Shown: positions 8,791 to 17,346, counted from the stretch's first letter. The stretch is DNA of 64,000 nucleotides from Streptomyces griseochromogenes (GCF_001542625.1 NZ_CP016279.1:4774001-4838000); one strand, 5' to 3'. Translations and numbers: made by a program. The notes: a model not told the origin generated them from the sequence alone.

Positions 8791-8885
8791 GTCACGGTGC
8801 TGTAGCCCTGCGGAACCGGCTTGACGGACGTAGGAACTACCTCCTGGACAGCGCATGCCTCAACGTGGCGATGACGCTGAGAGGC

Positions 8886-9137
8886 TCATAGGTCAGATCC
8901 TGTCCTAGGTGGACGCGCAACAGCAGCGCGCGGTGCGCGGTGACGGGCACCGGCAGCGCGCTGGTGAGCCCGGCAGCACGTCGAGTCAACACCGACCACG
9001 GTCCAGTCGATCCGTCCCTCCGCGTCGGCGTCAGCCCGGACGGCCCGCAGGAGCCTGTCCCAGGTTCCGTCGGCGGACCAGCGCCGATGCCGGTCATGGA
9101 CCGTTTTCCACTTCCCGAAACGACGTCCCGGGCTCAC
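8886..9137 (-). pseudogene. IS5-family transposase remnant
   Basis: The frame contains RFGKWKTVHDRHRRWSADGT, then DRLLRAVRADADAEGRIDW and VDSTCCRAHQRAAGA. This is the N-terminal half and first catalytic aspartate region (VDST) of IS5-type DDE transposases common in Streptomyces. The second half is absent. The same type recurs at 22.4, 35.3 and 45.1 kb. Confidence 0.85.
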
Positions 9138-9419
9138 TCCGCATCGGACCGATCACCCCGCCCCACGATCGTCGGAACGATCTGGACAGCCACGGGTTAC
9201 CTGACCCGTCGGACATGTCGCAGCGGCTGGGCGGCAGTCCTGCTCCGAGTCGTCTGTGCGGCAAGTGCAGTACCAGGCCGCCGTGTTCGGCGAGGAGAAC
9301 CGCCCGGGCCGTTGGGCGTACAGGCCCCGTCGGCTGCCCGGCGCAGCGGCCATGTACCCATGCCACTTGAGTACGAGTGCTCAGGCAAGCCGTCCGGATG
9401 CCCTCGTAGCGTCCCACCC

Positions 9420-10448
9420 ATGCACATAGACCACGCTGTCGGCGGCCCAGTGCGCCAGGTAGGCATCACGGCGGTAGCTTCCTGCCTGCCGGAGCTCGAG
9501 GTGACTTCTCATGATCTGCAGGAGCAGATCACCATGGCGTCCGGGCTGCGGTTGCCGGCGCGGATGCTGGAACGGGTCACCGGTATCGTCTCGCGCCGGT
9601 CGGTGGCGGAGGGCGAGTACGCCTCGACGCTCGCGGTGCGGGCGGCGCGTACGGCCTTGTCCCGGGCGGGACTGAACCCGTACGACGTGGACCTGTTGGT
9701 GTTCGCCTCGGCAACGCGGGACGTGGCCGAACCGGCGACCGCGCACATCGTCCAGGCCGAGCTCGGGTCCCGGGCGCACGCGCTGGACGTGACGAACGCG
9801 TGCAACAGCTTCGTCAACGGCATCGACACGGCGCGGGCGATGATCCTGGCCGGTCGGGCCCGCCGCGCTCTGGTGGTCACGGGGGAGACCCCGAGCCGGG
9901 CGGTACAGCGGGCTCCTTCGGGCCCTGGCCGGCTCCGGGACGGTTTCGCGGGCTACACCTTCGGCGACGCGGGGGCCGCGGTCGTGCTGGAAGCGGTGGA
10001 CCGGGGCGGCATTCTCGATGTGGACACCGAGACGCATTCGGAGCACTGGTCGGTCGGGGGCATCTTCGGCGGCGGTTCACGTCACCCCCGTGGGGATGAG
10101 CACACGTACTTCCACGGTGACGGGAGCGAGTTGCGCGAGGTGTTCGAGAAGGTCGGTACGTCGGTGCTCGACCGGATGAGGCAGCGCACCGGGCTGGCGT
10201 GGAACGACTTCCGGCACATCCTGGTGCACCAGGTGACCGTGCCTTACCTTGAGCGGTTCGTGGAGCTCACCGGCGTTCCCCGGGACCGGCTCGTCGTCAC
10301 GGTCCCCGAGCTGGGCAACATGGCCAGTGCCACGTTGGGTGTGCAACTCGACCTCGTCCATGGGGAGTTGGGTCCCGGTGACCGGGTGCTGTTCGTGGGG
10401 CTGGGCGGCGGCGTGAGCATCATGACGATGGTGTGGGAGAAGGCGTGA
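9420..10448 (+). CDS. OleA/FabH-like condensing enzyme
   Basis: A 342-residue thiolase-fold ketosynthase III. The catalytic triad is visible: Cys128 in DVTNACNSFVNG, His270 in ILVHQV and Asn300 in PELGNMASA. The DVTNAC context is closer to OleA-type head-to-head (Claisen) acyl-CoA condensing enzymes than to housekeeping FabH. The frame stays open far upstream, but ATG 9420 matches the family start. No clear ribosome-binding site precedes it, and a dyad (TGAGTACGAGTGCTCA) lies at 9368-9383. Its stop overlaps the next gene. Role: likely joins two acyl chains as the first step of this pathway; substrates unknown. Confidence 0.87.
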   Translation: MHIDHAVGGPVRQVGITAVASCLPELEVTSHDLQEQITMASGLRLPARMLERVTGIVSRRSVAEGEYASTLAVRAARTALSRAGLNPYDVDLLVFASATRDVAEPATAHIVQAELGSRAHALDVTNACNSFVNGIDTARAMILAGRARRALVVTGETPSRAVQRAPSGPGRLRDGFAGYTFGDAGAAVVLEAVDRGGILDVDTETHSEHWSVGGIFGGGSRHPRGDEHTYFHGDGSELREVFEKVGTSVLDRMRQRTGLAWNDFRHILVHQVTVPYLERFVELTGVPRDRLVVTVPELGNMASATLGVQLDLVHGELGPGDRVLFVGLGGGVSIMTMVWEKA

Positions 10449-11185
10449 GCGCGCTGTGGGTGGTGGTGCCCGCGCACCAGGAGGCCGCGCGGATCGGCGC
10501 GACGCTGGACGCGCTCGCGGTCCAGCACGACCGGGATTTCACGCTTGTCGTCGTGGACAACGCCTCGACGGACGGCACAGCGGCCCTCGCACACGACTTC
10601 GCCCGCTGGGCGCCCTTCCCGGTCCACGTCCTCAGCGAACCGGAGAAGGGTGTGGGCTGCGCGGTGGACACCGGCTTCCGGTACGCCATCCGCAACGGCG
10701 CGACGCTGCTGGCCCGCACAGACGCCGACTGTCTGCCTCGCTCCGGCTGGACGGCCGGCGCCCGCGACGCGCTGCGCCACGGCGCGGGCATGGTGTGCGG
10801 GCACATCGACGCACGTCGCGACGAGCACGGTCCGCTCGGGCGGGCCGCCTTCCGCACGCTCGTCCACACCGCCGCGTTCTTCGGCCGGGTACGCCCCGCC
10901 CACCGGCGCCGCCATGGCTACCTCGCCCCCTACCGGATGCACGCGGGCAACAACATGGCCATCACCGCCGCGCTGTACCAGGCCGTGGGCGGCATGCCAC
11001 GCCGTCCTTCCCCCACCGACCGGCTCTTCCTGAACAGCGTGCGCCGCCACACCACCGCCATCGTCCACGCCCGCGACATGGTCGTGGAGAACTCCACCCG
11101 GCGGCTGCGTGCCTACGGCTTGCTCGGCACCGCCCGCTGGTACCTGGACAAGGGACCTGGCCCGCACGGGGAGGACCCGCGCTGA
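10445..11185 (+). CDS. GT2 glycosyltransferase A
   Basis: A 246-residue GT-A fold glycosyltransferase, family 2-like. It opens with LWVVVPAHQEAARIGATLDA, then VVVDNASTDGTAALA, and has the metal/nucleotide-binding RTDADC (residues 91-96). The start GTG 10445 overlaps the previous TGA as GTGA, so translation is probably coupled. No membrane anchor is seen. It is a clear paralogue of the glycosyltransferase two genes on, sharing PFPVH, DTGFRYAI and RTDADCL. It probably transfers a sugar to the product or an intermediate; donor and acceptor unknown. Confidence 0.86.
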   Translation: MSALWVVVPAHQEAARIGATLDALAVQHDRDFTLVVVDNASTDGTAALAHDFARWAPFPVHVLSEPEKGVGCAVDTGFRYAIRNGATLLARTDADCLPRSGWTAGARDALRHGAGMVCGHIDARRDEHGPLGRAAFRTLVHTAAFFGRVRPAHRRRHGYLAPYRMHAGNNMAITAALYQAVGGMPRRPSPTDRLFLNSVRRHTTAIVHARDMVVENSTRRLRAYGLLGTARWYLDKGPGPHGEDPR

Positions 11186-12663
11186 TGCTCGACACACTCA
11201 CCCATGCCTTCCGTATGGGCCCCGACCGGCCCGCCGTCCTCGGCACCACCCGCGCCGGGGCCGTACGCACCAAGGCCACGTTCGGGGACCTGGCCGCACT
11301 CGCCGACCGCTACGCCGCCGCTCTGCACACGCGGGGTATCGGGCGGGGCGGCACCGTCGGCGTCGCCGTACGGCCCGGGCCCCGGGCCCTTGCGGTGATG
11401 CTCGCTGTGCACCGGCTCGGCGCGCGGGTCGCGGTGCTGGATCCCGGTGCCGGCCCGGACGTGCTGCGCGCCCGCCTCGCCCTGGCGCGGCCCGATGTCG
11501 TCCTCGCCGACGCCACCGCCCAGGCCGTCGCCGGGTGGGCCCGGCCGCTCGCCCGCCGGGCCCACCTGGCCCTGCCGGACCTCGCGGAACTCGGTCCGGT
11601 GGCCACGATCGGGCCCCGGCTGCCCGGCTGTGCCCCCGCCCTGGACGACGATGTCCGGGCGGCGGCCCTGCCGCGACCGGTGGACGAGGACGGCGACGCG
11701 GTCATCGTGTTCACCTCGGGCACCACGTCGCGGCCCCGCGCGGTGGTGCACTCGCGGTCCTCGCTCGCCGCCGGCATGGCCGCGGTGGCCGGCCTGGTCC
11801 GGCCCGAGGCCGAACGGCCGGTCCTCGGCGGTACCTTCTTCGTTCTCGTACCGTCGCTCGCGAGTGGCGCGCCGGTCGCGCTGCCCGCCCGCTCGCCGCG
11901 CGTCCTGGCCCGGCAACTGCGCCGGCTCAACCCACAGGCCACCTACCTGACGCCGCCGCAGCTCCGGCTGGCGCTGGCGGAGGGTGCCCGTTTCACGGGG
12001 CGGGTGTGGACGGGGTCCGCTCCGGCCAGTGCCGGCCTGCTCACGCGCGTCAAGCAGGCGGGGGCCGAAGAGGCGTGGGGCGTCTACGCGCTGACCGAGT
12101 TGTTCCCCGCCGCGGCGGTCGAGCAGGGCGAGAAGGCCGCCTTCACGGGAGAGGGCGACCTGGTGGGCGCTCCCCTTCCGGGCGTGCTGGCCAAGACGGA
12201 CGGCTCTGGCGAACTGCTGCTGTCCGGCCCGGCCGCCCGAGAGCGCTACCTGGGCGAGGAGCCGGACTCGTGGGTTGCCACCGGTGACCGGGGGCGCCTC
12301 GACGGCGGCCGGATCGTGTTGGAGGGGCGCCGCAAGGACATGGTGTTGCGGCATGCGGAGAACATTTACCCGGGCCTGTACGAGCCCGCGTTGCACGTAC
12401 CCGGTGTCGAGTTGGCCGTGTTGGTCGGTGTTCCGGCCAAAGACGGCGACGAGCGCCTGGTCGCCGTCGTGCAGCCGGGCCGCGGAGCCGACCGTGACGC
12501 GGTGAGGTCTGCCCTGGCCGGCCCGCTGGAACGGATGGGTTCCGCCCGGCCGGACGCCGTGCTGCTGACCGACATTCCGCTGTCCGGCCGCTCTTTGAAG
12601 CCCGATCGCGCCGCGACCGCCCGCCTAGCCGCCAGGCGCCTTGCGGACGGGAGGCGGAGATGA
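11185..12663 (+). CDS. OleC-like AMP-forming ligase
   Basis: A 492-residue ANL-superfamily adenylate-forming enzyme. The phosphate loop is TSGTTSRPRAVVHS (177-190, variant of TSGSTGxPKG). YALTE, ATGDRGRLDGG and GRRKDMVLRHAENIYP match later core motifs, and the C-terminal lysine is in SGRSLKPDR. Within this operon the closest logical role is OleC, which adenylates a beta-hydroxy acid to form a beta-lactone. An acyl-CoA or acyl-ACP ligase is the alternative. The true start is ATG 11185, overlapping the preceding stop as TGATG; upstream in-frame codons are shadow sequence. Confidence 0.85.
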   Translation: MLDTLTHAFRMGPDRPAVLGTTRAGAVRTKATFGDLAALADRYAAALHTRGIGRGGTVGVAVRPGPRALAVMLAVHRLGARVAVLDPGAGPDVLRARLALARPDVVLADATAQAVAGWARPLARRAHLALPDLAELGPVATIGPRLPGCAPALDDDVRAAALPRPVDEDGDAVIVFTSGTTSRPRAVVHSRSSLAAGMAAVAGLVRPEAERPVLGGTFFVLVPSLASGAPVALPARSPRVLARQLRRLNPQATYLTPPQLRLALAEGARFTGRVWTGSAPASAGLLTRVKQAGAEEAWGVYALTELFPAAAVEQGEKAAFTGEGDLVGAPLPGVLAKTDGSGELLLSGPAARERYLGEEPDSWVATGDRGRLDGGRIVLEGRRKDMVLRHAENIYPGLYEPALHVPGVELAVLVGVPAKDGDERLVAVVQPGRGADRDAVRSALAGPLERMGSARPDAVLLTDIPLSGRSLKPDRAATARLAARRLADGRRR

Positions 12664-13433
12664 GCGCGCCGGCCGACGGTCCGCTGTGGGTTGTGCTGCC
12701 GGCCTACAACGAAGAGGCCGGGATCGAGGCCACCCTCGCCGCGCTCGTCTCCCAGACCGACACCGGCTTCGCTCTGGTCGTCGTCGACAATGCCTCCACG
12801 GACGCGACCGCCGACGTCGTCCGCCGTTTCGCCGCCACGGCGCCGTTCCCCGTGCATCTCGTCCCCGAGGACGAGCCGGGCGCCGGGGCCGCCGCCGACA
12901 CAGGATTCCGGTACGCCATCGGGCAGGGCGCCGTACTGCTCGTACGTACCGACGCCGACTGTCTGCCCGCCGGCGACTGGATCGCCGCGGCACGCAGGGA
13001 GTTCGCCCGAGGAGCGGAGATGGCCTGCGGCCGCAGCGTTCCGCGCCGGGACGAAAACCCCACGCTCGCCGAGCGGTACCTGCTTCCGGCGGTGGTGCGG
13101 GCGACCGCACTGTACGGGCGTTACCGGAGGCAGCACCGTCACCCGCGTTACCGCGCGCCCTACGTGCTGTGCCACGGCCACAACCTCGCCATCACGGCCG
13201 CACTGTACGTGCGCTCGGGAGGTGCTCCGCGCGTGCCGTTGGAAGGGCCACCCGAGGACGTCGCCCTGCTCAACCGGGCACGCGAGCACAGCACCCGGAT
13301 CGTACGGGCCGAGCGGATGGTGGTGCAGGCCAGCCTCCGCCGGGTGCGGGCATGGGGCGCCCGCAGGACCTTGTTGTGGTGCTGGGACCGCCGTTTCCGC
13401 CCCGCCGATGCGACGAAGGTGCACGTCCGATGA
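12660..13433 (+). CDS. GT2 glycosyltransferase B
   Basis: A 257-residue paralogue of the glycosyltransferase at 10445, with LWVVLPAYNEEAGIEATLAA, VVVDNASTDATAD and VRTDADCLPAGDW. It starts at ATG 12660 in an ATGA overlap with the ligase gene. It keeps the nucleotide-sugar and metal motifs but differs in the acceptor half (RHPRYRAPYVLCHGHNLA against RHGYLAPYRMHAGNNMA). The two enzymes therefore probably glycosylate different positions or act in sequence. The pair arose by duplication, with the ligase gene lying between them. Confidence 0.86.
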   Translation: MSAPADGPLWVVLPAYNEEAGIEATLAALVSQTDTGFALVVVDNASTDATADVVRRFAATAPFPVHLVPEDEPGAGAAADTGFRYAIGQGAVLLVRTDADCLPAGDWIAAARREFARGAEMACGRSVPRRDENPTLAERYLLPAVVRATALYGRYRRQHRHPRYRAPYVLCHGHNLAITAALYVRSGGAPRVPLEGPPEDVALLNRAREHSTRIVRAERMVVQASLRRVRAWGARRTLLWCWDRRFRPADATKVHVR

Positions 13434-14602
13434 CCGCGAACGCCTCGACCACTTCCCTGTCCGTCCCCGGCCCCACCGCGGCCGCTGTGCGAGCGGCACG
13501 CCGCCGTGACCGGGCCGTCTACACCCGTTCCCATCCCCTCCTGTTCACTCTTCTCGCCGTCACGCGCCGCCGGTCAGTGACCCGCATCGGCGACGCGGTG
13601 CTGGTACACGGCACCGACCCCTACCGGACAGCCCTCACCCGGATCCCGCTCGACCGCACCGCGACCGGCACCACCGGCGGCGCGGCCCGGGAACTGTCCA
13701 CCGGCGGGACGCTCTTCGACCAGGAGGGAGCCGGTCACCGCGACGCCCGACGCGCCCTGGCCGAGGATGTCGGCGCGGGTGGCGTGGAGCGGCTGCGCCC
13801 GGTGTGGCGAGCGGTCCTTGCCCGCCGCCTTGCCCCGCTCGGCATGGGCCGCACCGTCGACCTCGTGCCGCTGGCCCGCGAACTGGCCGGAACGACGGTC
13901 TGTGCCCTGCTGGATGCCCCAGGGGAGCCGGCACGCGTCGCCGAAGCGGCGGCCCGTGCGGCGGCAGCCGCGGTACGCGACCACCTGCCCGGCCCCCGGC
14001 TGCCCGGCACCGCCCGGGCCGCGGCCGCGGCGACGGCGCGGCTGGAGACCCTGCTCGCCACGGACACCCCCGGCGCGAACGGGGAGACGGCCCTGCGGGC
14101 GATGCTCGCCGTCGCCGCCGTCAACACCACCGTGGCCGCCCTGCCCCGCGCCGTCGCCTGGTGCTCCGACGCGCGGCTGTGGGACGAGGCGGCCGACGAC
14201 CGGCTGCGACCGGCCCTGGTGGGCGAACTGCTGCGGGTGATCGCCCCGTCCCCGCTGCTTCCGCGTGTGGCGGCTGCCGACGCGAACCTCGACGGGTGCC
14301 CGGTACGGGCCGGGGACCGTCTGATCCTGGTGGCGCGACACGCCGCACAGGCTCACAACCAACCCCCGGACGCCCGGCATCCGACACCGCCTGCCGTGGC
14401 ACAGCTCGTCTTCGGCGCCGGCACTCACGCCTGCCCCGGCGCGCGATTGGCCCGTGCGCAGCTCGACGACACCCTGGCCGCGCTCGCCTCGTACCGTCCC
14501 ACCGTCGTACGCGCCCGCGTCGACCGGCAGGCGGCCCTGCCGGGTTGGCGCTCCCTCACCATCCGGGCCGTTGGCGACCGAGAGTCTGTGGAGGAGCGAT
14601 GA
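13430..14602 (+). CDS. Cytochrome P450 with atypical I helix
   Basis: A 390-residue soluble bacterial P450. Heme ligand Cys335 lies in FGAGTHACPGARLAR, the ExxR is ELLR (266-269), and a C-helix HRDAR is at 103-107. The I-helix region (about 224-240) reads AVAAVNTTVAALPR. The usual acid-alcohol pair (AGxE/DT) that delivers protons for O2 activation is missing its acidic residue. It starts at ATG 13430 in an ATGA overlap. Such variants can use peroxide or perform unusual chemistry. Role in the pathway: probable tailoring oxidation. Confidence 0.85.
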   Translation: MTANASTTSLSVPGPTAAAVRAARRRDRAVYTRSHPLLFTLLAVTRRRSVTRIGDAVLVHGTDPYRTALTRIPLDRTATGTTGGAARELSTGGTLFDQEGAGHRDARRALAEDVGAGGVERLRPVWRAVLARRLAPLGMGRTVDLVPLARELAGTTVCALLDAPGEPARVAEAAARAAAAAVRDHLPGPRLPGTARAAAAATARLETLLATDTPGANGETALRAMLAVAAVNTTVAALPRAVAWCSDARLWDEAADDRLRPALVGELLRVIAPSPLLPRVAAADANLDGCPVRAGDRLILVARHAAQAHNQPPDARHPTPPAVAQLVFGAGTHACPGARLARAQLDDTLAALASYRPTVVRARVDRQAALPGWRSLTIRAVGDRESVEER

Positions 14603-15531
14603 CCACGATCGCCGTCACCGGGGCGAGCGGCTTCTGCGGCTCGCACGTCGCGGCCGCGGCGGCTGCCCGGGGCACCGGGGTGCTGTGTGTCGGACGCCGC
14701 CCCGGCCCCGTGGGCCGGCACGTTCCCTGGGACGCCGCACGCGAGGTGCCGGACCTGTCCGGCGCCGACCTCGTCGTGCACTGCGCCGCCGCGGTCGGCG
14801 ACCCCGCACCCGGCCCCTCCACCGACGCCGCGATGCACGCCGTGAACGTCGACGGTACGGCGCGGCTCCTTGAGGCGGCGGCCGGCCGCCCGGTGGTGTG
14901 GGTGAGCAGCGCCAGCGTCTACGCGCCCGGCCCCGGCCGTTCCGGGATCACCGAGGACCACCCGGTGTGCCGCCAGCTGAACGCATACGGCCGGACCAAG
15001 GCCGCCGGGGAGGCGCTGGCACTCGCGGCCGGCGCCGTGGTGCTGCGCCCCCGGGCGGTCTACGGCCCCGGGGACCCGCACTTGGTGCCCCGGCTGCTGT
15101 CCCGTGTCCGCCGTGGCCTGCTCCTGCTGCCCGGACGCAGCGTCCGCCTCAGCCTGACGGCCGTCGAGAACCTCACCGACGCCTGCCTGGCCGCCGCCGA
15201 CTGGCCACCTGGTGCCTACAACATCGCGGATCCGACCCCGTACGAACGCGACGATGCGATACGGACCGTCCTGCGCGCCCACGGTGTGCGGGCACGAATC
15301 GCCCACATCCCGCCGTCCCTCGCCCACGCCGCAGCAGGTGCCGTCCAGACCCTGGCCCGGCTGCGCCCCCACACAGAGCCACCGCTCACCCGCTACGCCG
15401 TTGACCAGCTGGCCAACTCCGTCGTACTGAACGTGTCCAAGGCCCAGGCACAGGGATGGGCACCCCGCCGCACTCTCGGCGACTACACGGCATCCCATTC
15501 GGTCGGCCGAGCGACCGCGACGCCGACATGA
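14599..15531 (+). CDS. OleD-like NAD(P)-dependent epimerase/reductase
   Basis: A 310-residue extended SDR. It has the Rossmann motif TGASGFCGSHVA (7-18), HCAAAV, the catalytic serine in VSSASVYAPG and YGRTK (YxxxK), then LRPRAVYGPGD, typical of NAD-dependent epimerases and 3-beta-HSD-like reductases. OleD of the olefin pathway belongs to this group and reduces the 2-alkyl-3-keto acid made by OleA. ATG 14599 overlaps the P450 stop as ATGA and follows GGAG. It is the last gene of the six-gene coupled operon. A sugar epimerase role is the alternative, given two glycosyltransferases. Confidence 0.82.
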   Translation: MTTIAVTGASGFCGSHVAAAAAARGTGVLCVGRRPGPVGRHVPWDAAREVPDLSGADLVVHCAAAVGDPAPGPSTDAAMHAVNVDGTARLLEAAAGRPVVWVSSASVYAPGPGRSGITEDHPVCRQLNAYGRTKAAGEALALAAGAVVLRPRAVYGPGDPHLVPRLLSRVRRGLLLLPGRSVRLSLTAVENLTDACLAAADWPPGAYNIADPTPYERDDAIRTVLRAHGVRARIAHIPPSLAHAAAGAVQTLARLRPHTEPPLTRYAVDQLANSVVLNVSKAQAQGWAPRRTLGDYTASHSVGRATATPT

Positions 15532-15574
15532 GCAGAGCGAGCCCTGTGTGGTGAGGGAGCCCTACGTCCCGCCG

Positions 15575-15605
15575 TTCTATTTCCAACCTGCGTTGTTCAT
15601 AGAAT
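15575..15605 (+). promoter_or_regulatory. Inverted-repeat operator with -10 for leaderless gene
   Basis: TTCTAT (15575-15580) and ATAGAA (15599-15604) are perfect inverted repeats 18 bases apart. The right arm overlaps a consensus-like -10 TAGAAT (15600-15605) that sits only six bases before the GTG at 15612. The mRNA is therefore probably leaderless, and the regulator may bind its own promoter. Confidence 0.6.
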
Positions 15606-15611
15606 GGCCGC

Positions 15612-16292
15612 GTGGAGGACATCGATGCGATCGCGGTGCTGCAGGATCCGGTGCGGCGCCGCCTGTACGAGTACGTGGCGGCGCAGGGCCGCGAGGTCGG
15701 CCGTAATGAGGCCGCCGAGGCGGCAGGGGTGACGCGCACCCTCGCTGCGCACCATCTGGACAAGCTGGCCGAGGCCGGGCTGCTGGAGAGCGGGAGCCGC
15801 CGCCTGACGGGCCGCTCGGGGCCGGGGGCGGGCCGTCCCGCCAAGGTGTACACGCGGGCGCGGGCGGAACGGGCCGTTTCACTGCCCGCCCGCGACTATC
15901 GCACCGCCGCCGAGCTGCTCGCCGAGGCCGCCGAGCAGGCCGGGCTGGACGCCGGGCTCTGCGCGGCGGCACGCCGTCGGGGCGAGGCCTTGCGCGGCGC
16001 GGCGGCGCCCTGCGGCAACCTCGAAGAGGCCATGGAGGTGCTGGCCTCCCGCGGCTACGAACCGCACCTGGAAGGCGCCGAGGAGGTGACCGGGGCGGAC
16101 GCGCGAGTCGTCCGTATGCGCAACTGCCCCTTCCACGCCGTCGCCGAACGCTTCCCGCCGCTCGTCTGTGGCATGAATCTCGCGCTGCTGGAGGGGCTGT
16201 TCGGCACGGACGGTCCCGTCCGTGCCCGCATGGACGCCCGCCCGGGGGAGTGCTGCGTGGTCGTCGAAGCTTCTAAAAACAACGAAGATTGA
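15612..16292 (+). CDS. SufR-like winged-helix regulator
   Basis: A 226-residue regulator. Residues 5-70 form a winged helix (LQDPVRRRLYEYVAAQG, EAAGVTRTLAAHHLDKLAEA). The C-terminal domain has NCPFHAVAERFPPLVCGMN and, later, GECCVVVEA. This is a cysteine pattern (C-x13-C, then CC) like that of SufR-type regulators that bind an iron-sulfur cluster. It lacks an upstream Shine-Dalgarno sequence and starts six bases after a -10, so it is probably leaderless. A shared GAAATAG motif in its own promoter and that of the next gene suggests control of both. Cluster binding is inferred. Confidence 0.8.
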   Translation: MEDIDAIAVLQDPVRRRLYEYVAAQGREVGRNEAAEAAGVTRTLAAHHLDKLAEAGLLESGSRRLTGRSGPGAGRPAKVYTRARAERAVSLPARDYRTAAELLAEAAEQAGLDAGLCAAARRRGEALRGAAAPCGNLEEAMEVLASRGYEPHLEGAEEVTGADARVVRMRNCPFHAVAERFPPLVCGMNLALLEGLFGTDGPVRARMDARPGECCVVVEASKNNED

Positions 16293-16317
16293 CATAGAAA
16301 TAGGGCCGTGCTGGGAT
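16289..16317 (+). promoter_or_regulatory. Promoter of DUF3291 gene
   Basis: TTGACA at 16289-16294 is followed after 17 bases by TGGGAT. The spacer begins with TAGAAATAG, which shares GAAATAG (reverse orientation) with the inverted-repeat operator at 15575. Confidence 0.5.
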
Positions 16318-16323
16318 GTGGCC

Positions 16324-16875
16324 ATGACCGCATCCACGCATGCCGCCCACCTCGCCGAGCTCAACGTCGCCACGCTCCGCCACCCCCTCGACGACCCGCG
16401 ATCGGCGCCGTTCGTCGAGATGCTCGACCCGGTCAACGCCGCCGCCGACAGCGCGCCTGGCTTCGTGTGGCGGCTCGTCGAGGACGGGGCGGCCGACGCC
16501 ACCGGCCTGCGCCCCGCGGGCGAGAACGTCATCGTCAACCTGTCCGTGTGGGAAACCCAGGAGGCCCTGCGGGACTTCGCCTACCGCAGCGGGCACCTGG
16601 ACGCGATGCGACGGCGCCGCGAATGGTTCGAGCAGCACGTCGAGGCGCACCTGGTCCTCTGGTGGGTCCCCGCCGGTCATCTCCCGACCGTCGGCGAGGC
16701 CCTGGAACGGCTGGCGGACCTGCGGGCGCACGGTCCGTCCCCGCGCGCCTTCACCTTCGACTCCTCCTGTACCGCCGCCGAGGCCGCCCAGCACCTTCGG
16801 ACCATGCCGCCGACCCAGTCTGAGCAGGCTGCCCCGAGCGCGCGGCCGGAACCGGCCGGAGACTCGGCGGTGTAG
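16324..16875 (+). CDS. DUF3291 domain protein
   Basis: A 183-residue protein. It matches the DUF3291 pattern: HLAELNVATLRHPLDDPR at the start, GFVWRLVEDG, then VIVNLSVWETQEALRDFAYR and a WWVPAGHLPTVGEALERL segment. These proteins have a ferredoxin-like (antibiotic-monooxygenase-like) dimeric barrel and no proven activity. ATG 16324 is preceded by its own promoter overlapping the stop of the SufR-like gene. The last 30 residues are low-complexity (PTQSEQAAPSARPEPAGD). Co-regulation with the Fe-S-type regulator would suggest an oxidative-stress link; this is inference. Confidence 0.83.
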   Translation: MTASTHAAHLAELNVATLRHPLDDPRSAPFVEMLDPVNAAADSAPGFVWRLVEDGAADATGLRPAGENVIVNLSVWETQEALRDFAYRSGHLDAMRRRREWFEQHVEAHLVLWWVPAGHLPTVGEALERLADLRAHGPSPRAFTFDSSCTAAEAAQHLRTMPPTQSEQAAPSARPEPAGDSAV

Positions 16876-17314
16876 GGGAGGAGGCTTTCAGTCCATCAGG
16901 GCGGCGGCGTGGCGGCTGCGGTGCTTTGCGCGACTGCCCGGCTCCGGCGCTTCCGGGGCACTCCGGGCCTGGGCTGTTGCCCGGCCCAGTGCCGCTGTTG
17001 AGCGGAGGGCGCGACCATTTCCGCCCCAAGACTCGCCTGTTCCTGGGGCGCCCCGGACAGGATCCTGCGGGTCGGAGCTGAGCTCCGCCCTTGGGATGCC
17101 TCGCTCAGTCAATTCGAACGCCGCAAGCTCTGCATCTGCGGCTGCGTCTGCGCCCGCGGGTTCGGCACGTCTGTCCGCCCACCTGCCGGGGCGTCGGCGC
17201 GGCCGAGGCACACTCACCGGCGAGCTGCCCACTCGTCCGCCCAAGGATCCTTTGATGACGGCGAGTTGGTGGCGCGCTCGGCCCGTACCTCCGCCGAGGA
17301 TCTCGTAGTCGTCT
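16876..17314. other. Gene-free stretch
   Basis: About 440 bases between convergent genes. A minus-strand frame of 118 codons (17244-16888) has no ribosome-binding site and is rich in Arg/Ala/Pro, as random GC-rich DNA is. I see no gene. Confidence 0.4.
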
Positions 17315-17340
17315 TCAGGCGGCTGGTCTCTCCCGCCTGA
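17315..17340 (-). terminator. Stem-loop after GyrI-like gene
   Basis: TCAGGCGG and CCGCCTGA form a perfect 8-bp stem seven bases beyond the stop of the minus-strand GyrI-like gene. Confidence 0.55.
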
Positions 17341-17346
17341 GCACCA

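Noticed and set aside
16888..17244. 118-codon minus-strand frame
   Set aside because: No start signal and no strand or helix periodicity; rich in Ala/Arg/Pro.
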